Shown here: piece by piece, positions 57,834-64,000 of the stretch
Layout of the letters: every line of letters starts with the position of its first letter
How positions within the stretch are numbered: position 1 is the stretch's first letter
From: JAGLWW01 sp964640225
GTDB lineage: Archaea > Aenigmatarchaeota > Aenigmatarchaeia > PWEA01 > JAGHBM01
DNA length: 64,000 nucleotides
Direction: 5' to 3'
Assembly (NCBI GenBank): GCA_964640225.1
Contig: CAZXFI010000002.1
Coordinates: 44,315 to 108,314, forward strand
Position numbers and translations under genes: made by a program
Notes under the pieces: model-generated
Told to the model about the DNA's origin: nothing
What the model saw: only the letters and a program-made list of their open reading frames with translations
The model's database searches: none

Positions 57834-58046
57834 TCACTGGAACTGGCCAAGGGGCCTGCGGCACTCGTTGAAAATCTCCGTCCAGTCCGGAAGCACCCGG
57901 AGAACGAACCCCCCTACGTCCTCCTCCCTCATCTTCCTGAAGGTACGGCCGCACCGGCATCTGTAAACCCGCTGATGGGCACTGCAGTCTCCTGTCCTTT
58001 CCGCAGTGAATTCCCCGCAAACCGGGCATCTCTCAACCAACTTCAT
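57834..58046 (-). CDS. Zinc-ribbon-like small protein (paralogue B)
   Basis: A 70-residue protein, MKLVERCPVCGEFTAERTGD at the start, then CSAHQRVYRCRCGRTFRKM and a tail with VLRVLPDWTEIFNECRR. Four cysteines form a zinc-ribbon (CPVC, CRC). ATG 58046 was chosen to match paralogue A. A TTTTATAG box and the shared 20-base element lie upstream. The role is unknown. Proximity to orc1 suggests but does not show a link with replication. Confidence 0.7.
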   Translation of the reverse strand: MKLVERCPVCGEFTAERTGDCSAHQRVYRCRCGRTFRKMREEDVGGFVLRVLPDWTEIFNECRRPLGQFQ

Positions 58047-58083
58047 ACTAACTAGATGCCCGGCCACCCTATAAAACCAGGAC

Positions 58084-58103
58084 AGAGTAAATTGCAAAGT
58101 GCA
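58084..58103 (-). promoter_or_regulatory. 20-base upstream element, copy B
   Basis: On the minus strand TGCACTTTGCAATTTACTCT precedes the TATA-like box of the gene at 57834. It is an 18/20 match to copy A at 57755-57774. A GNAT gene diverges from here, so the site could also act on it. Confidence 0.55.
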
Positions 58104-58151
58104 CAAAACGTTAACCCAAGTTTTAAAAAACTTACACGCACAAAACTAAAC

Positions 58152-58568
58152 ATGGACATAGAGGTGGGCCTGGCAACAAAGGAGGACAAGGAAATACTGG
58201 AAAAAAGGATTGACTGCTATCTTTCCCACAATTTCACCGTCGTTGCAAGAGACAGGGAAAAGATAGTAGGAACCTTGCAGTGGTACGTAAAGGAGGACCC
58301 CAATGCCGGGGTTGCCGAATTCGAGGAGGTCCACGTTCTGGAGGATTACAGGGGCAATAAAATAGGTTCCATGCTGGTGGATTTCGCAATCCAGTCCGTC
58401 AGGGACTACTTTGAAAAGAACGGGTTAAAGCCCAGAAAGATATACCTCTTCGTCAGCAATGAAATCGCGATGAAACTGTACGAAAAACACGGCTTCAAGA
58501 AGGTCTGCGATGCGGGCTTCCTTTTCTGGGACAACGACAGGGAAATTCTATACACTCTTGATTTGTAG
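58152..58568 (+). CDS. GNAT family acetyltransferase
   Basis: A 138-residue GNAT. Core segments are FTVVARDREKIVGTLQWYV, FEEVHVLEDYRGNKIGSMLV (acetyl-CoA loop DYRGNKIGS) and KLYEKHGFKKV near the end. ATG 58152 lies about 30 bases from a TTTTAAAAAA box, suggesting a leaderless message. The substrate is unknown. It is distinct in sequence from the paired GNATs at 48 kb. Confidence 0.85.
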   Translation: MDIEVGLATKEDKEILEKRIDCYLSHNFTVVARDREKIVGTLQWYVKEDPNAGVAEFEEVHVLEDYRGNKIGSMLVDFAIQSVRDYFEKNGLKPRKIYLFVSNEIAMKLYEKHGFKKVCDAGFLFWDNDREILYTLDL

Positions 58569-58627
58569 TTTTTCTCACGTAAGGAGAAAAGAGTAGCGGT
58601 AATTTTAAAAGCGTGAGTTATGGAATA
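58569..58627. terminator. Inverted repeats after the GNAT gene
   Basis: CTCACG (near 58574-58579) can pair with CGTGAG (58611-58616), and a shorter TTTTCTC/GAGAAAA pairing overlaps it. It lies between convergent genes and may stop transcription from either side. The evidence is limited to the inverted repeats. Confidence 0.35.
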
Positions 58628-59083
58628 TTAATAACCAGGACATTCACAAAAACTTTTAACAGATTCTACATCATTAGGTAATCCTGCATTTTTAGCTCTT
58701 TGTGATAAAGTTTCAGTTATATTAAGTTGCGGATTTCCGAAAAAGGGGCATTTAAATTCACTTGGATCGGTTTTGCATCCCTCGTCACGGTATCTGACAC
58801 AACAAAGTGAAAATTCTGCTTTATAGAACGTCTCTAGATCTTCATCGTGATAATTAACGTAGGAAAGTGAAACTAGAAATAAGATAATTAATGTCACTAC
58901 CATCATTATAATCATTTCCTTTTTCCTCAAAATGTCTTTCCAATTATCGCCTGTGTAATCATGTGAGATTACCAATAAACCAACAATAGAAACAATAAGT
59001 GCAGCCCAAAGGGATAAAAGAAAAGCTGTTAATATGACTATTAAAATAATCATTAAAAGCTTATTTCTCGTATCCATATTCAC
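58628..59083 (-). CDS. Membrane protein with cysteine-rich C-terminal domain
   Basis: A 151-residue AT-rich gene with three hydrophobic segments in the first half (LLMIILIVILTAFLLSLWAA, IVSIVGLLVISH and IIMMVVTLIILFLVSLSYV) and an exterior domain with paired cysteines (LCCVRYRDEGCKT, FKCPFFG, FCECPGY). No family was recognised. It marks the left edge of the AT-rich accessory stretch. Confidence 0.65.
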   Translation of the reverse strand: MNMDTRNKLLMIILIVILTAFLLSLWAALIVSIVGLLVISHDYTGDNWKDILRKKEMIIMMVVTLIILFLVSLSYVNYHDEDLETFYKAEFSLCCVRYRDEGCKTDPSEFKCPFFGNPQLNITETLSQRAKNAGLPNDVESVKSFCECPGY

Positions 59084-59143
59084 TATTTTCCACCAGACTT
59101 TTTAAAACTTTTCCAAGACAGCTTCTCCAAGGGAGAAAACGGA

Positions 59144-59497
59144 CTATGCCCTAACAGTCAATAATTTCTCTTCCCGCGGGACATTGAATATGTAATTCTG
59201 AACTTCCTTTTTCCTGTTTTTGATTAAAACCAATTCCAGTTTGAACCCGATCGCGCCCGGCTGATTTAGAACCGTGAGGTTTGAACCTACAACATTGTCT
59301 TTAAGATATTTCTTGGCCACTCCAAGATTCTTTGAGGCCTCCATAATCTCAAGTCCTATTATCTTGTTTTTTGAATTGAAGTTAAAAACAAAGTGGCCGA
59401 ATCTCATGCTGTAATGCAGCTTCTCCTTTTTGTTCTTTATCACTTCCAGAATATCCGTTTCGTAAAAATAGTTGGATTTTTTCGGTTTTGCGGCCAT
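59144..59497 (-). CDS. DUF2283-like protein
   Basis: A 117-residue protein with FGHFVFNFNSKNKIIGLEIM then EASKNLG, the same pattern as the gene at 36.5 kb. The N-terminus is basic (MAAKPKKSNYFYETD). Both copies are short, AT-rich and of unknown function. Its presence in the accessory region agrees with the mobile or regulatory setting usual for such genes. Confidence 0.65.
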   Translation of the reverse strand: MAAKPKKSNYFYETDILEVIKNKKEKLHYSMRFGHFVFNFNSKNKIIGLEIMEASKNLGVAKKYLKDNVVGSNLTVLNQPGAIGFKLELVLIKNRKKEVQNYIFNVPREEKLLTVRA

Positions 59498-59567
59498 ACC
59501 AATATTAAGAAAAGCGTAATATAAATTGGTAAATAAATAAGGAGGATTATGGTATTAATTCAGAAGT

Positions 59568-59914
59568 TTAAATAGAAAAATAACTTTCATCAGACTGATT
59601 AAATAGGCTTGTAAATCTTAAAACAAGAATAATTATTGGAATTATCAAATATAACATGAATTCTAAAATTCCTATAAGTCCTGTATTTAATAAAAGAAAT
59701 AAAGCAAATATCCAACCTAAAAGATATGCCGTTCCCAGTAAGGCATAGCAAGAATTAAAACAGATATACCTATAACGTTTATAATACTAAATAAAAAAAG
59801 ATAAGAAGGATCAATTATACCTGTATTTACAAATGATATTAATATAACTGAAATTACAAAACCACCAATAACTTCTTCAAATGCTCTACTTATACCATGT
59901 CCAAATTTTGGCAT
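59568..59914 (-). pseudogene. Membrane protein broken by a frameshift at a G run
   Basis: The first frame (59914 to 59717) gives 65 residues (EEVIGGFVISVILISFVNTG, then FLFSIINVIGISVLILAMPY). It ends shortly after MPYW. A second frame continues without a start as GTAYLLGWIFALFLLLNTGL to a stop at 59568. Adding one G to the GGG run within 'TACTGGGAACG' on the minus strand (near 59737) joins MPYW to GTAYLLGWIF and makes a four-helix protein of about 115 residues. The same one-G defect occurs in the gene at 26.7 kb. Confidence 0.65.
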
Positions 59915-59922
59915 GAATATCG

Positions 59923-60207
59923 TCAGTACCCTCTTTCTATCATTCTCCTGTTCACGTTTTTTCTATCTGCATAAACTTCAGCTACTACTCTGTCATAGCT
60001 TATGCCAACGGGTTTTATAGTCACAGTTCTTCCCCCAATCATACCTCTAAGCGTCATCATCGCTTTCCTTCCAGCTACAGTGTTTTTTGGAGGAGCCTTT
60101 ACATCGGCCAATCTAACTTTATTAAACTTTCCGATTTTTCGCCGAAAGGAGAATGTATCTCCGTCTATTACATGTTGTACAATTCTTCTATAAGATTCGT
60201 TTCTCAT
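59923..60207 (-). CDS. Staphylococcal-nuclease-like (SNase) domain protein
   Basis: A 94-residue protein with HVIDGDTFSFRRK, VRLADVKAPPKNT, RGMIGGRTVTIKPVGISYDR and VVAEVYADRKNVNRRMIERG, the order of the SNase OB fold. The catalytic layout (D of DGDT, R of VRLAD, a later R) is present, so nuclease activity is possible, although the protein is shorter than thermonuclease. No signal peptide was seen. It lies in the accessory island. Confidence 0.8.
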   Translation of the reverse strand: MRNESYRRIVQHVIDGDTFSFRRKIGKFNKVRLADVKAPPKNTVAGRKAMMTLRGMIGGRTVTIKPVGISYDRVVAEVYADRKNVNRRMIERGY

Positions 60208-60327
60208 TTATCACACCTCCATATTTTATGTTTATTTATTGTAACTAAAAGTATTTAAATTTAACTATTATGATTATATTTATAAAAAATGGGTTAACTT
60301 TATATACTAGAGTGTATAATAAAAATT

Positions 60328-60947
60328 ATGACAACCATAATCGCTACTTTCGGTGAACATCCCGCGGGCATTATAGANNNNNNNNNNAGAAATTCGGATG
60401 CGAAAAGCTTATAATTCTTGTACCGGAGCCGATATCACAAAAAGGCAAGGAAGGTTTACAAAAAGTTATTGACCTAACAAAACAACTTAACATAGAAACA
60501 GAAAAAATAAATTTAGACCCTTACGACCTAATGGAGAATATCAAAAAAATAAAATTATTAATAAGAAAGGAAGAAACCCCTATTCTAAATGTTACTGGTG
60601 GAAGAAAGCCGCTTTCCATGGCAGCAACCCTGGCTGGCTTTGTAACCAAACCCGAAAAGATAATTTACGTTCAGGAAGAGAACAACAAACCCTTAGAAAT
60701 ACCCAGATTCACCATATATGACAAGCTTCTCTCAAAGGAAAAAAAGATAATACTATCCAAAATAAACAATAAAACTTCCCTGGAGGAAATCCTATTAAAA
60801 TTGAAGAAAAATGGGGATATATCCCCAAAAGAACCCGCGGTCAGAAAACATCTAAGAGAACTTCTGGAAATGGACCTGATAAACATAGATAAAGATTCAA
60901 GACCTTATACATATACAATAAACGTTAATGGGAAATTGTTGAGATAG
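60328..60947 (+). CDS. CARF-domain HTH regulator, Csa3-like, interrupted by a gap
   Basis: The N-terminus MTTIIATFGEHPAGII, then 10 N, then an in-frame protein of about 186 residues: KLIILVPEPISQKGKEGL, the CARF signature PILNVTGGRKPLSMAATLAG, and a C-terminal winged helix (EEILLKLKKNGDISP, AVRKHLRELLEMDLINID). CARF domains bind cyclic oligonucleotides made by CRISPR effector complexes, and Csa3-type regulators control CRISPR or antiviral genes. The frames on the two sides of the N run do not match at 10 bases, so the true gap length differs. No CRISPR array or cas gene is seen here. Confidence 0.75.
60378..60387. other. Assembly gap of 10 N
   Basis: Ten unknown bases inside the CARF gene. 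The upstream frame starts at 60328, and the downstream frame runs in register 60390. The gap as written breaks the reading frame, so the real length is not 10. Confidence 0.98.
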
Positions 60948-60956
60948 GTTGTGTAG

Positions 60957-61835
60957 ATGGTATTAAACAAGGTATATAAAATTGATTGTATTAAAGGATT
61001 GTTAAGATTGAGTTCTAAGGGATTTAAATCTGATATTATAATTATTGACCCTCCCTATAACATAGGAAAGGATTTTGGAAATAACAAAGATAAAAGAGAT
61101 ATAGAAGATTACAAGAAATGGTCAAAAAAATGGATTTCTCTTTGTGTTAAAATTTTAAAACCAACAGGCACTATGTTCATTTACGGATTTAGTGAAATAT
61201 TAGCAGAATTATTTCCTTTGGTACTTACCCAAGGTAAAAGATGGATAATATGGCATTATACCAATAAGAACGTTCCAACTTTAAACTTTTGGCAAAGAAG
61301 CCATGAATCTTTAATATGTTGTTATAAGGAGTCACCTATTTTTAATAGAGATGAAGTTAGAGAACCTTATACAGAGTGTTTCTTAAAAAATGCAGCAGGG
61401 AAGGAAAGAAAGCAAACTAAAGGTCGTTTCAGTAACGGTAAAAAAACTATATATAAAGCACATAATAGAGGGGCTTTACCTAGAGATGTTATAAAAATAC
61501 CCGCTTTAGCAGGTGGAGCAGGATTATCTGAACGTTGGTTTCTTTGTAAAACTTGTAATAAAGTCTATCCCCCAAGGGAATTAAGAGAACATGAAAACCA
61601 CGAAGTAATAAAACACCCAACACAGAAGCCATTAAAATTATCTGAGATATTGATTAAATCTTCAAAACCAAAAAAAGATGGAGTGGTCTTAATTCCTTTT
61701 GTGGGTTCCGGTTCAGAATGTGTAGCTGCTAAAAAGCTAGGTATGAATTTCATTGGATTTGAGATAAACCCAGATTATATAAAAATAAGCGAGGAAAGAT
61801 TGAAAAGAACTCTAAAACAAAAAAGATTAGGCTAA
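60957..61835 (+). CDS. DNA methyltransferase (N4-cytosine/N6-adenine)
   Basis: A 292-residue amino-methyltransferase with the catalytic motif IDPPYNIGKDF first and the AdoMet motif IPFVGSGSECVAAKKLGMNF later, the beta-class order. KHPTQKPLKLSEILIKSSKP is the motif before it. A cysteine pair (FLCKTCNK) lies in between. It is followed tail-to-tail by a gene with endonuclease motifs, giving a complete type II restriction-modification unit. The recognised sequence cannot be read from the protein. Confidence 0.9.
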   Translation: MVLNKVYKIDCIKGLLRLSSKGFKSDIIIIDPPYNIGKDFGNNKDKRDIEDYKKWSKKWISLCVKILKPTGTMFIYGFSEILAELFPLVLTQGKRWIIWHYTNKNVPTLNFWQRSHESLICCYKESPIFNRDEVREPYTECFLKNAAGKERKQTKGRFSNGKKTIYKAHNRGALPRDVIKIPALAGGAGLSERWFLCKTCNKVYPPRELREHENHEVIKHPTQKPLKLSEILIKSSKPKKDGVVLIPFVGSGSECVAAKKLGMNFIGFEINPDYIKISEERLKRTLKQKRLG

Positions 61836-62519
61836 GGAATCTATCTTTTTTTTCTTTGGTAAAAATGCATGTTTTGTAAATATTACAAAACCATTTGGCA
61901 AAGCTTTTGTTCTCTTATCCTTCAAAAATCTTAAATAAGGTTTTCTAAAATTTCCATTTTGTTTTTTTGGGTCGGTCAGACACGCGGGAACCTCATAGAA
62001 CATGCCAACTGACTCGCCTTCTAATTTATTTTTTCGTGCTAAAGGTTTCCCACTTTTTACTCCAGCAAAACTAGTCTTTTTAACCTGATAATTTAAAAAA
62101 TATTCTTTATAATTCACTCTTATATCTGCTCCTTTTGAGTCTAATTCAGCAGACATACTAACAGTACCTTTTCCAAAAACATCTTCAGCAACATAACCAC
62201 CTTGAATCTGGGTTATTAAACCTGCCCAAGTCCTGTAAATTCTTGCTTCCAAACCACGATAAAAACAATCTTCACACATAATCGTTTTTGTTCTGAATTT
62301 TTCTATTTTTTCTTTTTTCTCTTCTAAGTATCTCTTGTAAAAATCAACAAAAGAAATAAAGTTTCTCTCAACCCAATATACCTTATATAATAGGGATATT
62401 GCCTGTATTTCTTTGGGCAAGTCCATTTCAACTATTTTGATGTGGCTATACTTTTTTCTATATTTCTTTAAAGGAACCTTTGATAGAAATTTTTCAAATT
62501 TCTCCCTTTCAGTTATCAT
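61827..62519 (-). CDS. Type II restriction endonuclease partner
   Basis: A 230-residue protein of no confidently named family. KGADIRVNYKEYFLNYQVKK is a PD-(D/E)xK-like core (D then QVKK). A helical N-terminal half precedes it, with CEDCFYRG. Convergent overlap of nine bases with the methyltransferase gene strongly suggests a restriction partner. ATG 62519 was chosen. The gene diverges from the EVE-like gene. Confidence 0.7.
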   Translation of the reverse strand: MITEREKFEKFLSKVPLKKYRKKYSHIKIVEMDLPKEIQAISLLYKVYWVERNFISFVDFYKRYLEEKKEKIEKFRTKTIMCEDCFYRGLEARIYRTWAGLITQIQGGYVAEDVFGKGTVSMSAELDSKGADIRVNYKEYFLNYQVKKTSFAGVKSGKPLARKNKLEGESVGMFYEVPACLTDPKKQNGNFRKPYLRFLKDKRTKALPNGFVIFTKHAFLPKKKKIDSLA

Positions 62520-62577
62520 ATTGACCAAATAAAAGATACAACTTTAAACTAATAAATGTTGAAATATATAATTTATT

Positions 62578-63027
62578 ATGACAAATTGGTTTATTGTACA
62601 TTCTAGAGAATCTTATGATAAACACCCGAATTTAATAGGATTTAAAGAAAAATTTTCAAAGGAGGAAGAGACTAAACCAGTTAATAGTTATGTAAATTTA
62701 ATTGAAAGAGATAATAGAATCGTTTATTATATAAAAAATGAAAAAATAATAAAAGGTATTTTTAAAGTAATAAGTAAATCAAAAAGAATAAAAAATTTTA
62801 AAGACTTTCCTTTTCTTTTTGAAATAAAACCTTTGTATTTACTTAAAAAAGGTATTGATTTTAGAGAAATAGTGTATAATGAAGAACTTGATATGTTTAA
62901 AAAAATTTCAGATAGAGGCGCAAAGAATATGTGGGGTTCTGTAATACAAGGAAAAAACGTAATAAAACCAATTTCTGAACATGATTATAAAATAATATTG
63001 AAGTATGTAAAGGGTGAGAAAAATTAG
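62578..63027 (+). CDS. EVE/PUA-like domain protein
   Basis: A 149-residue protein. NWFIVHSRESYDKHPN, RDNRIVYYIKNEKIIKGIFK and FPFLFEIKPLYLLKKGIDFR follow the EVE pattern (an N-terminal N-W-x-x strand, a Y-I strand with G-I-F, and a late F-P/I-P segment). EVE domains bind modified bases in DNA or RNA and are common near restriction systems. The next gene overlaps it by 14 bases. Confidence 0.6.
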   Translation: MTNWFIVHSRESYDKHPNLIGFKEKFSKEEETKPVNSYVNLIERDNRIVYYIKNEKIIKGIFKVISKSKRIKNFKDFPFLFEIKPLYLLKKGIDFREIVYNEELDMFKKISDRGAKNMWGSVIQGKNVIKPISEHDYKIILKYVKGEKN

Positions 63028-63313
63028 AGAAAAAATAGAAATAAGATTTCCTATTTGTGACGAAGGTATTATAGAAGTATTTTATTTTCCAGAAACCAAG
63101 AAAGACAATTTAACTACCACAGTTGGTGGAAAAAGATTTAAAACAACGTACACAAGTAAAGAAAAACACGAAGTTATAACTAATTGTCCTAAATGTGGCG
63201 CTTCTAAAGAAAAAATACAAAAAATTTTTGATACTGGTCAAGATTACAAAAAACCATCTCGTGAAAAAGTCCTAGAAAGATTAAAAGCATCTGGGTTGGC
63301 TACGAGGATATGA
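63014..63313 (+). CDS. Small zinc-binding hypothetical protein
   Basis: A 99-residue protein with one CPKCGASKEKIQ pair and, earlier, FPICDEGIIEVFYFPETKK, possibly a split zinc site. The start is GTG at 63014, overlapping the EVE-like gene, with GGGTG before it. A C-terminal helix REKVLERLKASGLATR ends it. It may act with the EVE-like protein. The function is unknown. Confidence 0.6.
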   Translation: MRKIREKIEIRFPICDEGIIEVFYFPETKKDNLTTTVGGKRFKTTYTSKEKHEVITNCPKCGASKEKIQKIFDTGQDYKKPSREKVLERLKASGLATRI

Positions 63314-63411
63314 TTTATATTCATGTTTAAACGTTAAGGTTAAAATTTCAAATAACTATTTTTATTAAGAATGATTAAGATATGTGAATTCTTAATTATT
63401 TATGGGATTTT

Positions 63412-64000
63412 ATGAATGGAATTGAAGTAACAGATGAAGAACAAACAACAAAAGAGATAGGAGGAGCTTTAGAAAAAACCGTTGAATTTATATTTACAAG
63501 TTCAGGATTTCAAACAAAAAGAAACGCGAGATTAGCAAAATATGAAATAGACGTGTTAGCTAGTATAGGAGACCGTAAAATTATTATTGAATGTAAAAAT
63601 TATCAAAAAAGCAATATAACAATTCGTAATATAATACATCAATGGAATAGTAAAAATGAAATCATAAAGGCAAACAAAATAATTATAGTATTTGCAGGCA
63701 AAAAAATTAAGAAATCTGACAAAGTTTTGGCAAATAAATTTAACATTGAATTATGGGACGATGAAGATTTGAATAGTTTATTGTCTCTAACAGTAAAACC
63801 ACCTGAACTTAAAAAAAGATTGTTGCAAAAAATTTCATTTAAACCGGTGAAAATTTCAGAATTATACAATGATAAAATTTCAGAATTTGTTATTTATCCG
63901 TTATTATCGGACAAGGAAGAAGACGAAGAAATGATGTATGGCTTATATGCGAAATGGTTAAAAATCTTTATAAGAACAGAGTCACAATTAAGAGAAACTA
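63412..64000 (+). CDS. Mrr-like PD-(D/E)xK nuclease, N-terminal part
   Basis: The first 196 residues of a protein cut by the window end. EKTVEFIFTSSGFQTKRNAR is followed by the catalytic strand EIDVLASIGDRKIIIECKNY, a clear D-x(n)-ECK motif of restriction-like nucleases of the Mrr_cat type, then ITIRNIIHQWNSKNEIIKAN. An AT-rich promoter precedes it. It extends the defence island to the right. The C-terminal part and targets are unknown. Confidence 0.72.
   Translation, partial: MNGIEVTDEEQTTKEIGGALEKTVEFIFTSSGFQTKRNARLAKYEIDVLASIGDRKIIIECKNYQKSNITIRNIIHQWNSKNEIIKANKIIIVFAGKKIKKSDKVLANKFNIELWDDEDLNSLLSLTVKPPELKKRLLQKISFKPVKISELYNDKISEFVIYPLLSDKEEDEEMMYGLYAKWLKIFIRTESQLRET

Overview
The window is archaeal. 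It encodes a histone, aIF5A with deoxyhypusine synthase, Dph2, aCPSF1, a proteasome beta subunit, ribosomal protein L10e (uL16), class I CCA-adding enzyme, Orc1/Cdc6, geranylgeranyl reductase, archaeal FtsZ with SepF, and type IV pilins with class III signal peptides. TATA-like boxes sit about 25-30 bases before many starts, and Shine-Dalgarno sequences of the GGTG/GGAGGTGA type precede others. A primase that looks like a PriS-PriL fusion, the many short proteins and the loose operons suggest a DPANN-type lineage. That placement is inference. No rRNA genes and no CRISPR array are present.

Layout. 0-3.9 kb: a tightly overlapped minus-strand operon for surface glycan synthesis (exported protein, two GT2 transferases, radical SAM/SPASM protein, GT39-like membrane transferase cut by the window edge). 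3.9-11.4 kb: Taw1, RNase Z, an exported AMMECR1-like/toroid protein, a flavodoxin, Sua5/YrdC, AsnRS, an amino acid permease. 11.4-13.2 kb: a highly structured leader or small RNA, ftsZ, and a repeat-flanked scaffold gap with a strong terminator. 13.2-20.5 kb: small unknowns, HypA with its Mrp/MinD-type HypB partner, deoxyhypusine synthase, TspO, agmatinase, aIF5A, histone. 20.5-26.1 kb: lipid reductase, ferredoxin, CrtI-like oxidoreductase, AspRS, RNase HII. 26.4-26.7 kb: an initiator tRNA gene that reads as a perfect cloverleaf only if two insertions are removed, one in the D loop and one in the T loop. 27-45 kb: core information-processing genes, pilin and coiled-coil genes. 45-58 kb: a structured RNA candidate, a radical-SAM-like microprotein before a GNAT, primase, GNAT paralogues, an XRE/DUF2178 pair, an ATP-grasp-like protein, an ABC exporter, a twin UUCG-hairpin RNA candidate, Orc1/Cdc6 and two zinc-ribbon paralogues that share a 20-base upstream element. 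58.6-64 kb: a visibly AT-rich accessory island with a CARF-HTH regulator, a DNA methyltransferase with a convergent restriction endonuclease, an EVE-like protein and an Mrr-like nuclease cut by the window end.

The genes form several partial pathways: tRNA 3' maturation (RNase Z, CCA enzyme) and modification (Taw1, Sua5, TrmJ); hypusine and diphthamide modification of translation factors; FtsZ-SepF division; isoprenoid lipid saturation (reductase next to a ferredoxin); and invader defence at the right end. Two small membrane-protein genes are broken at short G runs, each repairable by one extra G, so either natural decay or homopolymer errors are possible. Two stretches of N (100 and 10 bases) mark assembly gaps.
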